Assembly (NCBI RefSeq): GCF_000314735.2
Contig: NZ_KB375270.1
Span: forward strand, 62,001-126,000
Source: Afipia felis ATCC 53690
GTDB taxonomy: Bacteria; Pseudomonadota; Alphaproteobacteria; Rhizobiales; Xanthobacteraceae
Reading direction: 5' to 3'
Length of the DNA: 64,000 nt
Part shown: positions 34,801 to 44,754 of the stretch, piece after piece
How the letters are laid out: every line of letters begins with the position of its first letter
Numbering within the stretch: position 1 is the stretch's first letter
Translations under genes and position numbers: made by a program
The notes under the pieces: model-generated
Database searches by the model: none
What the model saw: the letters and a program-made list of their open reading frames with translations, nothing else
What the model was told of the DNA's origin: nothing

Positions 34801-35450
34801 CCGCACGCCTGTCCATGATCTATCTGATGAACCGCAAGCCGGCCCGCGCCATTGCGGCCTTGCGTTCGACCCGCATCGGTGATCTCGCCGGGGAAGTGCG
34901 CCAGCAACGCCTGCTGCTCGAGAGCCGTGCGCAGAGCGATGTCGGGCGCTATGACCTCGCGCTGGAATTGATCGCGAACGTGCAGGGCCGCGAGGCAATC
35001 CGGCTGCGCTCCGATATCTATTGGGCGGCGCGGCGCTGGCGGGAATCCGCCGAGCAGATCGAGGTGCTTTACGGGCAGCGCTGGCGCGACTTCCAGCCGC
35101 TGACCGATACCGAAAAGAGCGACGTCATTCGCGCTGCGATCGGTTACGCGCTCGCCAACGACACCCTGGGTTTGTCGCGTTGGCGCGAGAAGTACGGGCC
35201 GAAAATGGCGAGCGAGGCTGACCGGAACGCCTTCGACATCGCATCGCGGCCGGGTTCAGCCGATCCGGCGGCACTGGAACGCATTGCCAAGATGGCGGCG
35301 ACAGTCGATACGCTGGATGGCTTCCTGCGCGAGATGCGCAAGCGTTTCCCTGATGCGGTGGCGCGCGCGAAGATTCCGAACGTGCCTAATGACGCGGAGA
35401 CCACGGGCGCGTTGCCGAAAATCCCCGAGAGAGTCTCGTCCGCGCAATAA
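31818..35450 (+). CDS. Large exported TPR protein of flagellar locus
   Basis: This protein of up to 1210 residues has a signal peptide (hydrophobic core AAFSVALMAAALAWPG, cleavage near AFADP), a beta-rich N-terminal part resembling an AMIN-type domain (residues 50-135), an Ala/Pro-rich linker (about 295-360), a second beta-rich part, and a C-terminal half of TPR-like helical pairs (about 640-1150). No enzyme motif is seen. It is predicted periplasmic. The motE-like gene directly upstream suggests a role like MotC, a periplasmic motility protein, though it is much larger. Later in-frame ATGs (31872, 31893) are alternative starts. A CtrA box precedes it. Confidence 0.8.
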   Translation: MAGQAALQSMRKRGACGRMVRVRAFMRAAFSVALMAAALAWPGRAFADPVKGEAMLTQENGYARLLLRFSEEVPTEVSMAGAIMVIRFAKRVDMPVDVLNDAVPAYVGTARGDPDGAAIRLALNQKVRVNQMTAGERVYIDLLPEKWVGLPPPLPAEVVKELSERALAAERILRMQKKVEAAEKRPPVRVRAAVQPTFVRFVFELPEGVSVSSSLNADKYTLSFSAPLTFDLADAKVAAPSNIKSMKQSISGDNSAVEIALIGEVDVHGFREERNYIVDIGFDSGKAGMALSPALSRPVAQPAAKQDAAAPSAKPATPAATTPAASAAPATAPTAPAAAPAASTPPTPAPAAPKAADDRTDLPQRPKEADASRSSDLPKASDAVAAKTAPPASSPQDTAADRSTQDIAAKRTSKDFKVTFPFGSNVPTALFRRADSIWMIVADSRPLDLQPIKTEGGTLVAAAATVPMQGGQAIRIKLNRPQLVSLSGDQQTLVLTLADQDVSASQPLVAERNVGDPTRANVSIAITQPGPLFRFHDPEVGDTLSVVTAPLPARGFLRPQNFVEFSLLESTQGIAVATNSDDVNVEARPDKVVISRPGGLTLSAASVTPDRMGAPGGAVFDLAEWTRNQKASFLPRLDRLINTASTASDDERLAANLALGKFYLARGFYQEAKGAFDLALAKPQAQDGVQPVLMARAVAEILVGRFELAMKDLSNPAISGSFDSELWKGLASARQEKWAAAREKFKNVESAIISLPLDLQRIILIEAMQASLEVRDYDGAAARSNDLDTIGPMPDQKMRLRLLRGRLAEALGRDREALASYRAVRASSDRPSAAEATLAEISLLQRTNKIAPDVALTDLETLSVLWRGDETEVKNMQMLVHIYAEQDRYADALASAMTATRLRPNSEASRAMQDEASALFAQLFLTDKGDSLLPIKALGLFYQYRDLTPIGRRGDEMIRRLADRLVAVDLLDQASELLQYQIDHRLEGAARAQVAARLSMIYLMNRKPARAIAALRSTRIGDLAGEVRQQRLLLESRAQSDVGRYDLALELIANVQGREAIRLRSDIYWAARRWRESAEQIEVLYGQRWRDFQPLTDTEKSDVIRAAIGYALANDTLGLSRWREKYGPKMASEADRNAFDIASRPGSADPAALERIAKMAATVDTLDGFLREMRKRFPDAVARAKIPNVPNDAETTGALPKIPERVSSAQ

Positions 35451-35459
35451 GGCCGTTCG

Positions 35460-36212
35460 TCAGCCACCGCCGTAGCTCTGCACCAGACTGCCGGCGACCA
35501 GTGACCAGCCGTCCACCAGCACGAAGAAGATGAGCTTGAACGGCAACGACACCACGACCGGCGGCAACATCATCATGCCCATCGACATCAAGACCGACGA
35601 CACCACGAGGTCGATGATGAGGAAGGGCAGGAACAGCAGGAAGCCGATTTCGAACGCACGCTTCAACTCCGAGATCATGAAGGCGGGGACGAGAATGCGC
35701 AGCGACATTTCTTCAGGCGTCGCCGGCGGCGGCTCGCCGGACAGGTCCATGAATAACTTGAGATCTTTTTCGCGAACGTTCTTCTGCATAAAGCCGCGCA
35801 GCGGCGCGACGGCCAGCGGCAAGCCTTGTTCGACCGTGAGCTGGTTGGCGATCACGGGCTTCACGCCGTCGTCATAGGACTTCTGCAGCACCGGCCCCAT
35901 CACGAATCCGGTGAGGAACAGCGCCAGCGCGATCATCACGGAATTCGGCGGCGCGGTCGCGGTGCCCATCGCGGTGCGCAGCAGAGAGAGCACGACCACG
36001 ATCCGGGTGAAGGAGGTCATCATGACCAGGATCGATGGCGCGATCGACAATACCGTCAGCAGCGCGATGAGCTGAACCGCGCGCTCAGTGACGCCGCCAT
36101 TACCCTGGCCGAAATTGATGCTGATATCCTGCGCGAGCGCAGGCGTGGCCAGCGTTGCGGCAATCAGGACGGAAAGAAAAAGAACTCTACGCGGAAGTTT
36201 CGCCGACCTCAC
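35460..36212 (-). CDS. fliP: Flagellar type III export protein FliP
   Basis: This 250-residue protein is a core of the FliPQR export gate. It has a cleavable signal peptide (ending at PALAQ), then the family motifs LSIAPSILVMMTSFTRIVVV and FMISELKRAFEIGFLLFLPF, with four membrane segments. The length matches FliP. Its start overlaps the fliO stop codon by four bases. Unlike in many bacteria, fliP is separated from fliQ and fliR, which lie on the opposite strand 2.5 kb away. Confidence 0.96.
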   Translation of the reverse strand: MRSAKLPRRVLFLSVLIAATLATPALAQDISINFGQGNGGVTERAVQLIALLTVLSIAPSILVMMTSFTRIVVVLSLLRTAMGTATAPPNSVMIALALFLTGFVMGPVLQKSYDDGVKPVIANQLTVEQGLPLAVAPLRGFMQKNVREKDLKLFMDLSGEPPPATPEEMSLRILVPAFMISELKRAFEIGFLLFLPFLIIDLVVSSVLMSMGMMMLPPVVVSLPFKLIFFVLVDGWSLVAGSLVQSYGGG

Positions 36213-37165
36213 GTCGGGTTCTTCGGGCGGCCGAGCAGGCTCGCCATCTCGTCCTCGAGATTCTCGAAGGCGGGACGGGCGGGGTCGGCTTCTTCAGCGG
36301 CGTCGTGTGAACCGGCGCGCGGCGCGGGCGCTTCTGGCGCCACCGATGGGGCACCAATCCGTTCTGACGAATTCACGGTGACGGTGCGGGTCTCGCTTGC
36401 CTCGACGCGCGTGCCGGGGCGGCGCAGGGCAGCTTCAAGCCGCTGCGCCATTTCAGCGAGGTTCTGGTCGGCGGCGGAAATGGACTCGGGTGCGCGTGGT
36501 TCGGGTGCACGCGGCGCTGGCCGCGCTGGCGTGGCAGGATCGAGGCGCGGCGTGCGCGACAGCGAGGGCTCCAGCCGTTCGCTGCGCGGCAGCGGACGCG
36601 CGGGACGATCGGCGCGCAGCGCCGGGTCTGGACGGACAACCGGCTCCTGTGCGGGCGAAGCGAGAAGATCGTCTCGCGTGCGATCCGGGGTGACGGACGG
36701 CGCTCGGCGGAGATCGTCGCTGAGAGAGGGCCGCGGCGTCGGGCGCGGTGGAGGCGGCGGCACGACTGGCTCCGGAAAATCGAGAGACTCGGCAGGACTC
36801 GCCGCAGGCTCCGGCCAGTTGGTGTCCGGCAACGGAATCCGCGGCGGCAGGTCGGTGCCGGCGGGCTGGCGCGGGGTGGCTGCGGCATCACGGGTTGTGC
36901 CGCTGCGCACGATGTTGGGCTCGACGACGATGTCGCTCGGGCCGCCGATCATCAGCAGATGCTCGACGTTATCCCGGCGCACCAGCACCAGACGGCGGCG
37001 GCCGTCGACCGCGGCGGCATCGATCACGGCGAGGCGGGGCATCCGCCCGCGACTGTTACTCGATCCGATTCCGCGTCCGGCGAAGCGGCGCACGAGATAG
37101 GCGGCCGCGCCTATCAGCGCCAGCACGATCAGGATGGCGAAGAAAATCCACACAATCTGCGACAT
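36209..37165 (-). CDS. fliO: FliO with long Pro/Arg-rich tail
   Basis: This 318-residue protein has one membrane segment at residues 5-27 and a FliO core (VDGRRRLVLVRRDNVEHLLM then IGGPSDIVVE). FliO is the assembly chaperone of the FliP ring. After about residue 100 the protein continues as a low-complexity Pro/Arg/Ala/Asp-rich tail of over 200 residues, absent from the 120-residue enteric FliO. Its start is 3 kb from fliM, so the usual fliMNOP order is broken. It is coupled to fliP. Confidence 0.9.
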   Translation of the reverse strand: MSQIVWIFFAILIVLALIGAAAYLVRRFAGRGIGSSNSRGRMPRLAVIDAAAVDGRRRLVLVRRDNVEHLLMIGGPSDIVVEPNIVRSGTTRDAAATPRQPAGTDLPPRIPLPDTNWPEPAASPAESLDFPEPVVPPPPPRPTPRPSLSDDLRRAPSVTPDRTRDDLLASPAQEPVVRPDPALRADRPARPLPRSERLEPSLSRTPRLDPATPARPAPRAPEPRAPESISAADQNLAEMAQRLEAALRRPGTRVEASETRTVTVNSSERIGAPSVAPEAPAPRAGSHDAAEEADPARPAFENLEDEMASLLGRPKNPT

Positions 37166-37238
37166 CCGGTGTGTCCTCGTTGGAATCCGATGGCTTCACG
37201 TTTTGGGACCGGCGCAAAAACAACGGCTCAATCGGCCA

Positions 37239-37253
37239 GGAAGTTTCGTGCCA
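37239..37253 (-). promoter_or_regulatory. Possible sigma-54 promoter of fliO
   Basis: Read leftward the sequence is TGGCACG-AAAC-TTCC: a perfect -24 half, but the invariant GC of the -12 half is CC. It is 73-88 bp before fliO. Because early export genes are not sigma-54-dependent in Caulobacter, this one is uncertain. Confidence 0.35.
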
Positions 37254-37429
37254 TCCGTTAATCTGTTCCGGCGGAAAAATGACCGGAGACCAAGTCACTT
37301 CATAGACCAGGAATCGGCCAAACCCAACCCTCTTCAGGGACTTAGCCGAGCTGTTCACGCAATCCTGTTGAAAATACAATGGGCGTGGCGCGGTCCGATC
37401 GCATCCATTGGTTAACGTTGGGGCCGATT

Positions 37430-37444
37430 TTAACGCTCCGTTAA
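37430..37444. promoter_or_regulatory. CtrA-type box before flgB
   Basis: TTAA-CGCTCCG-TTAA, followed by CC, is a perfect CtrA-type box 68-82 bp before the flgB start codon. The ftr-like palindrome begins 9 bp downstream, an arrangement like the Caulobacter fliF promoter, where CtrA activates and FlbD represses. Confidence 0.68.
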
Positions 37445-37452
37445 CCATACAG

Positions 37453-37469
37453 GCGGCAAATTCTGCCTA
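37453..37469. promoter_or_regulatory. FlbD ftr-like site before flgB
   Basis: GCGGCA-AATTC-TGCCTA shares the core GGCA-AATTC-TGCC with the site at 23449-23465 but has weaker outer arms. It ends 42 bp before flgB, and its place downstream of a CtrA box suggests repression rather than enhancement. Confidence 0.5.
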
Positions 37470-37511
37470 GCTGCGGCGCCTTGGCCGAAGCGCACCCGGG
37501 CGGAGGCCGTC

Positions 37512-37907
37512 ATGGCGATCACCGATCTTCCGATGTTGTCGATGCTGCGGACCAAGATGCAATGGCATCAGGAACGTCAACGCGTACTGGCCGAAAACGT
37601 CTCCAATTCCGATACGCCGAATTTCCGCCCGCGCGATCTCGTCGATCCGACTTTCGACAAGACCGGCATCAACGGCATGCATGAAATCTCGATGGTGCGC
37701 ACCAGCGCCAACCATATCCAAGCGGCGGGCGTCAGCGAGGCGTTCGGCTCCAACACCGGCGGCTACGAGACACGGCCCGCGGGCAATGCCGTCAACATCG
37801 AGGACGAGATGCTGAAGGTGGCCTCCAACCAGATGGACTACGCCGCCGCTGCCTCGCTCTACAGTAAGAGCCTCGACCTCATCAAAACCGCCATCGGCAA
37901 GCGCTAA
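37512..37907 (+). CDS. flgB: Proximal rod protein FlgB
   Basis: This 131-residue rod protein has the family region RTKMQWHQERQRVLAENVSN followed by SDTPNFRPRD, and a C-terminal helix with EDEMLKVASNQMDYAAAASL. The length is typical. A GGAGG ribosome-binding site precedes it. It leads flgB-flgC-fliE-fliQ-fliR-flhB, an early flagellar unit for rod and export gate. Confidence 0.95.
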   Translation: MAITDLPMLSMLRTKMQWHQERQRVLAENVSNSDTPNFRPRDLVDPTFDKTGINGMHEISMVRTSANHIQAAGVSEAFGSNTGGYETRPAGNAVNIEDEMLKVASNQMDYAAAASLYSKSLDLIKTAIGKR

Positions 37908-37924
37908 GGACAAGGAGAGGCGTC

Positions 37925-38350
37925 ATGGCTGAAAGCATGGACTTCCTCAAATCGATGAGCATCGCGACTTCCGGGCTGCGCGCGCAGGCGGGGCGGATGC
38001 GGGTGATCTCCGAAAACATCGCCAACGCCGATTCGACCGCGAGCACCGCGGGCGGTGATCCCTATCGCCGCAAGGTGCCGACTTTCTCCTCGGCGCTCGA
38101 TCGCTCGCTGGATGCGCAGGTGGTGTCACTCGGCCGGATCAAGACCGACACCACGTCGAGCTTCCGCATCAAGCATGAGCCGGGCAATCCGGCGGCGGAC
38201 GCCAGCGGCAATGTCAAATATCCGAACGTCAATTCGCTGGTGGAAATGACCGACATGCGCGAGGCGCAGCGGTCCTACGAAGCCAACCTCAACATCATCA
38301 GCGCGACGCGTCGGATGATCCAGCGCACTCTCGACATTCTCAAGGCCTGA
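37925..38350 (+). CDS. flgC: Proximal rod protein FlgC
   Basis: This 141-residue rod protein has the N-terminal MSIATSGLRAQAGRMRVISE motif with NIANADST and the C-terminal EMTDMREAQRSYEANLNIIS motif. The length is typical. It follows flgB by 17 bases. Confidence 0.95.
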   Translation: MAESMDFLKSMSIATSGLRAQAGRMRVISENIANADSTASTAGGDPYRRKVPTFSSALDRSLDAQVVSLGRIKTDTTSSFRIKHEPGNPAADASGNVKYPNVNSLVEMTDMREAQRSYEANLNIISATRRMIQRTLDILKA

Positions 38351-38367
38351 TCGGAAGGGATTCAATC

Positions 38368-38688
38368 ATGGCAACGCCTTCAGTCGCAGCTAACGCTTAC
38401 GCAAGCCTATCGCGCATCATGGAGTCCGCCACGGGCTCCGGCGCCGCAGGGAAAACCGCCCAGAGCGGCGGTCCCTCGTTCAGTTCGCTCGTGAAGGAGG
38501 CGATGAACGGCGTGCTCGATGCCGGCCGCAAATCCGACGCGCAGACGGTGGCGATGGCCTCCGGCAAGGCGAACGTGATGGACGTGGTGACGGCGGTCGC
38601 AGAAACCGATGTCGCGGTCTCCACGCTCGTGTCGGTGCGCGACAAGGTCATCCAGTCCTACGAAGACATCATGAAGATGCCGATCTGA
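38368..38688 (+). CDS. fliE: MS ring-rod junction protein FliE
   Basis: This 106-residue protein joins the MS ring to the rod. It has the FSSLVKEAMNGVLDAGRKSD segment and the C-terminal VTAVAETDVAVSTLVSVRDK helix with YEDIMKMPI, the FliE hallmark ending. The length is normal, and it follows flgC by 17 bases. Confidence 0.94.
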   Translation: MATPSVAANAYASLSRIMESATGSGAAGKTAQSGGPSFSSLVKEAMNGVLDAGRKSDAQTVAMASGKANVMDVVTAVAETDVAVSTLVSVRDKVIQSYEDIMKMPI

Positions 38689-38724
38689 TCGGCTGCATTT
38701 CGCTCTCACGCAAGGAAGATATTC

Positions 38725-38988
38725 ATGACCGGCCCCGAAGTTCTGGAAGTGGCGCGCGATTCGATCTGGACCATCGTGCTGGTCTCGGCGCCGGTGCTGG
38801 TGGTCGGCCTCGTGGTCGGCGTTTCGATCTCGCTGGTGCAGGCGCTGACCCAGATCCAGGAACAGACACTGGTGTTCGTGCCGAAGATCTTGGCGGTGTT
38901 CATCACGCTCCTGGTCGCGCTGCCGTTCATGGCAGATGCCCTGCACAGCCACATGATGCGGATTTCGTCGCGAATCATCGGCGGATAA
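38725..38988 (+). CDS. fliQ: Flagellar type III export protein FliQ
   Basis: This 87-residue inner-membrane protein with two hydrophobic segments is an export-gate subunit. SLVQALTQIQEQTLVFVPKI is the family signature. The length is normal for FliQ (89 in enterics). It lies between fliE and fliR. Confidence 0.95.
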   Translation: MTGPEVLEVARDSIWTIVLVSAPVLVVGLVVGVSISLVQALTQIQEQTLVFVPKILAVFITLLVALPFMADALHSHMMRISSRIIGG

Positions 38989-39007
38989 GACAAACTATGC
39001 GGCAGCC

Positions 39008-39787
39008 ATGCGCATCGACATCTCATTTCTGCCGGCACTGGCGGCGACCTTCATGCTGGTCTTCGCCCGCGTTGGCGCGATGATGATGCTGTTGCCTGGC
39101 TTCGGCGAGGCCAACGTCCCGGTTCGTCTGCGTCTCGGCATTGCGTTGATGCTCACGCTCATCATGCTGCCGCTGCATCGCGCGGCCTATCACGTCGATC
39201 TCTCGTCCACGACTGCGGTGATGGTGCTGATGGTCCATGAGATCATCGTCGGCGTGGTGCTTGGCGCCACCGCGCGCTTCACACTCGCGGCGCTGTCGGT
39301 GGCGGGTTCGATCATTGCCCAGCAGGTGGGGCTGGGCTTCGTCACGGCGGTTGATCCGACGCAGGACCAGCAGTCGGTGATCGTGGCGAACTTCCTCACC
39401 ATTCTCGGCATCGCACTGATCTTCGCGACAGACACACATTACCTCGTGCTGGCGGCACTGAACGACAGCTATACGCTGTTCTCGCCCGGCGAACTGATGC
39501 CGAGCGGCGACGTCGCCGCGCTGGCGACCAAGGCATTCACGACAGCCTTCAAGATCGGCGTGCAGTTGTCGGCGCCGTTCATCATCTTCGGTCTCATCTT
39601 CAACCTCGGTCTTGGCCTGCTGGCGCGGATGATGCCGCAGATGCAGGTCTATTTCGTCGGCGTCCCGCTTTCTATCCTTGCGGGCTTTCTGCTGCTCGGC
39701 GTCGTTCTCGTCGCCGTGATGGGCACCTTCCTCGATTATTTCAGCGGCGTGATGCACCAGCTCGCGCCGGTGAGCGGCGGAGGGTAG
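39008..39787 (+). CDS. fliR: Flagellar type III export protein FliR
   Basis: This 259-residue polytopic inner-membrane protein closes the FliPQR gate. Conserved parts are FARVGAMMMLLPGFGEANVP, VRLRLGIALMLTLIM and GLGLLARMMPQMQVYFVGVP. The length matches the family. It starts 19 bases after fliQ and ends 3 bases before flhB. Confidence 0.95.
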   Translation: MRIDISFLPALAATFMLVFARVGAMMMLLPGFGEANVPVRLRLGIALMLTLIMLPLHRAAYHVDLSSTTAVMVLMVHEIIVGVVLGATARFTLAALSVAGSIIAQQVGLGFVTAVDPTQDQQSVIVANFLTILGIALIFATDTHYLVLAALNDSYTLFSPGELMPSGDVAALATKAFTTAFKIGVQLSAPFIIFGLIFNLGLGLLARMMPQMQVYFVGVPLSILAGFLLLGVVLVAVMGTFLDYFSGVMHQLAPVSGGG

Positions 39788-39790
39788 GCC

Positions 39791-40861
39791 GTGGCGGAGG
39801 GAAGCGACGAGGACAAAACACAAGACCCCACAGCCAAACGGCTGGAAGAAGCGCACAAACGTGGCGACGTCGCCAAGAGCATCGAGGTCAACACCTGGTT
39901 CATGATCGCGGGCGCGACCTTCGTGATGTCGTCGTTTTCCGGGTCGATCGCCAACAACCTCACCGTGCCGCTGAAGAACCTGCTGGAACATGCGGGGCAG
40001 ATGAAAACCGACGGGGCGAGCCTGCTGCTTTTGGTGGGACGGCTCGAGACCATGATGCTGGCGGCGCTCGGCATTCCGTTCGCGTTGCTGATTGTGGCCG
40101 CAGTCGGCGGTCATCTGATCCAGCACCGGCCGGTCTGGTCGGTCGATCCGATTACGCCGAAATTCAGCAAGCTGTCGCCGATGTCAGGCGCGAAGCGGCT
40201 GTTCGGCAAGCAGGCGGCGGCGAATTTCGCCAAGGGACTGTTCAAGATTCTCGTGCTGGGCGTCGTGATGGCGTGGGTGATGTGGCCCGAGCACGAACGC
40301 GCCGACGTGATGGTGCGGATCGATCCCAATCTGATGCTGGACCTGACGCGCTCGATGGCGCTGAAGCTGATGGGAACCGTGGTGGCGCTCCTCGCGATCG
40401 TCGCCGCACTGGACTATCTGTTCCAGTATCGGAGCTGGTTCGAGCGGCAGAAGATGTCGCTTCAGGAGGTGAAGGACGAATACAAGCAGTCGGAGGGCGA
40501 CCCACACATCAAGGGCCGCATTCGCGCACTGCGCGTGGCAAGGATGCGCAAGCGCATGATGGCGGCGGTGCCGACGGCGTCCGTGATCATTACCAACCCG
40601 ACCCACTACGCGGTGGCGCTGAAATACGAGCGCGGCATGCCCGCGCCGATCTGCGTCGCCAAGGGCGTCGACCTGATCGCCTTCAAGATCCGCGAAGTCG
40701 CAGCCGCCCACGATATTCCAGTTGTGGAGAACGTGCCGCTGGCGCGCGCGCTTCATGCCTCCGTCGAAATCGACGACGAAATTCCGGTGGAACACTACCA
40801 TGCGGTGGCCGAAGTCATCGGCTACGTCATGCGGCTGAAGCGCAGCCTGCGGGGAAACTGA
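39791..40861 (+). CDS. flhB: Flagellar export switch protein FlhB
   Basis: This 356-residue protein sets the export substrate switch from hook to filament. It has four membrane segments and the cytoplasmic autocleavage motif NPTH with Asn at residue 269, followed by YAVALKYERGMPAP. The N-terminal DEDKTQDPTAKRLEEA is also conserved. It starts with GTG at 39791. It is the last structural gene of the flgB unit; a short open frame and then cckA follow. Confidence 0.96.
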   Translation: MAEGSDEDKTQDPTAKRLEEAHKRGDVAKSIEVNTWFMIAGATFVMSSFSGSIANNLTVPLKNLLEHAGQMKTDGASLLLLVGRLETMMLAALGIPFALLIVAAVGGHLIQHRPVWSVDPITPKFSKLSPMSGAKRLFGKQAAANFAKGLFKILVLGVVMAWVMWPEHERADVMVRIDPNLMLDLTRSMALKLMGTVVALLAIVAALDYLFQYRSWFERQKMSLQEVKDEYKQSEGDPHIKGRIRALRVARMRKRMMAAVPTASVIITNPTHYAVALKYERGMPAPICVAKGVDLIAFKIREVAAAHDIPVVENVPLARALHASVEIDDEIPVEHYHAVAEVIGYVMRLKRSLRGN

Positions 40862-40873
40862 GGAACGGCTGAC

Positions 40874-41016
40874 GTGGCGCTTGCATTGCAGACCCCGATT
40901 CAGGCACTGAGGGCTTATTCTGCGCTGGTTTTCCTGACTTCGCGGCATGAACTGAAGAACTTTGGACCAGGACCTTTCGTGTCGCAACCCGATTCACTCC
41001 GCTTTGGCGGCACCCG

Positions 41017-41020
<4 letters not shown>
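40874..41020 (+). CDS. Possible 48-residue leader ORF coupled to cckA
   Basis: A 48-codon frame starts with GTG at 40874, 9 bases after a GAGGA ribosome-binding-like sequence, and its TGA overlaps the cckA ATG as ATGA. The peptide reads VALALQTPIQALRAYSALVF and then SRHELKNFGPGPF, with no recognised motif. cckA itself has no visible ribosome-binding site, so translational coupling from this frame would explain how it is read. In GC-rich DNA a frame of this length can occur by chance; it is a candidate only. Confidence 0.4.
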
Positions 41021-43554
<2,534 letters not shown>

Positions 43555-43686
43555 GTCGCCGGGGCTGCTCGGCCGGTCTGCCCGCGACTGACCGACGCAG
43601 GAAATGCGCTCGTTTCCATCTTCCCTTTTGGCTCGAATTCACCATTTTGTTGGGGACGTCCCCATGTCGGGGATGGAGGATTATTC

Positions 43687-44634
43687 ATGATCGTCTCGCA
43701 GCGCGCTCGCGCTTGGCTCAAGACCCTCGTTGTTATTCTGTCCGTGACGGTGCCGCTTGCAGCGACCATGTCGAGCGCCGATGCCCGTGCCGGCCGCGGC
43801 GTCAGTTCGGGTTCGCGCGGCATGCGCACCAGCGCGCCGCCGCCGATGACGCAGACCGCGCCGAGCGCGGCCCAGCCGATGCAGCGGACCATCACCCCGA
43901 ACACGACCGCGCCGGTCAATACGGCGAACCGCGGCGGCTTCTTCAACCGTCCGGGCCTGCTCGGCGGTCTCGCCGCGGGCTTCCTCGGCGCGGGTCTGTT
44001 CGGAATGCTGTTCGGCAACGGCCTGTTCGGCGGTCTCGGTGGCCTGTCGTCGATTTTCGGCCTGCTGGTCCAGCTTGTGCTGATCTATTTCGTGGCGCGG
44101 CTTGCCATGTCGTGGTGGGCGAAGCGCAATGCTCCGTCCTACGCCAATAACGCACCGCCGCCGTCGCCGAACGAGGGGCAGAACTATGCCCGTACCGGTT
44201 TCGGCTTGGGTACGGGCAGCAACAGCGCTCCGCTGGAAATCACCCCGGAGGACTATGAGGTGTTCGAGCGCCGCCTGAGCGAGGTTCAGGATGCGTGGTC
44301 CAACGAAGACATGAACCGCCTGCATTCACTCGCGACGCCCGAGATGGTGTCGTATCTCTCGCAGGACCTCTCGGCGAATTCGGCCCGCGGCGTCGTCAAC
44401 AAGGTATCCGACGTCAAGCTGCTGCAGGGTGATCTTGCGGAAGCCTGGCGCGAGGGACCGACCGACTACGCCACCGTCGCGCTGCGCTTCTCGCTTGTCG
44501 ACAAGACGATCGATCGTGCGAGCGGCCGTGTGGTCGAAGGCAGCGACGTACCGCAGGAGGCCACGGAAATCTGGACCTTCGTGCGACGCCCCGGCAGCGA
44601 ATGGGAATTGTCGGCGATCCAGCAGACCAACTGA
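43687..44634 (+). CDS. Tim44-like domain membrane protein
   Basis: This 315-residue protein has an N-terminal hydrophobic segment or signal peptide, a Pro/Ala/Gly-rich linker, a Gly/Phe/Leu-rich hydrophobic region (GLLGGLAAGFLGAGLFGMLF, residues 97-145) and a C-terminal Tim44-like domain (residues 185-315, with DMNRLHSLATPEMVSYLSQD and EIWTFVRRPGSEWELSAI). Bacterial Tim44 proteins are membrane-associated and may act in membrane-protein assembly. GGAGG precedes the ATG. A terminator follows, so it is a single-gene unit. Confidence 0.88.
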   Translation: MIVSQRARAWLKTLVVILSVTVPLAATMSSADARAGRGVSSGSRGMRTSAPPPMTQTAPSAAQPMQRTITPNTTAPVNTANRGGFFNRPGLLGGLAAGFLGAGLFGMLFGNGLFGGLGGLSSIFGLLVQLVLIYFVARLAMSWWAKRNAPSYANNAPPPSPNEGQNYARTGFGLGTGSNSAPLEITPEDYEVFERRLSEVQDAWSNEDMNRLHSLATPEMVSYLSQDLSANSARGVVNKVSDVKLLQGDLAEAWREGPTDYATVALRFSLVDKTIDRASGRVVEGSDVPQEATEIWTFVRRPGSEWELSAIQQTN

Positions 44635-44659
44635 GGATCGCTTTTTCCGACACAACGAA

Positions 44660-44687
44660 GACGCCGCGTTTGCGCGGCGTCTTTTTT
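44660..44687 (+). terminator. Terminator after Tim44-like gene
   Basis: GACGCCGCG and CGCGGCGTC form a 9-bp stem with a TTTG loop followed by TTTTTT. Confidence 0.92.
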
Positions 44688-44754
44688 ATTGGCGCATGTC
44701 CGCGAAACAATCGGGGTTCCACACCGTTGACTGCGAACGGAACGGAGCTGGGTG

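Larger units (their letters stand above)
37166..37511. other. Intergenic control region between fliO and flgB
   Basis: This 346-base divergent region holds a sigma-54-like element for fliO (37239-37253), a perfect CtrA box (37430-37444) and an ftr-like palindrome (37453-37469) just before flgB. No gene is seen in it. Confidence 0.7.

Noticed and set aside
37386..37404. TGGCGCG...TCGCA as a sigma-54 promoter for flgB
   Set aside because: The spacing between the -24 and -12 halves is two bases too long, and flgB has a better-fitting CtrA box.
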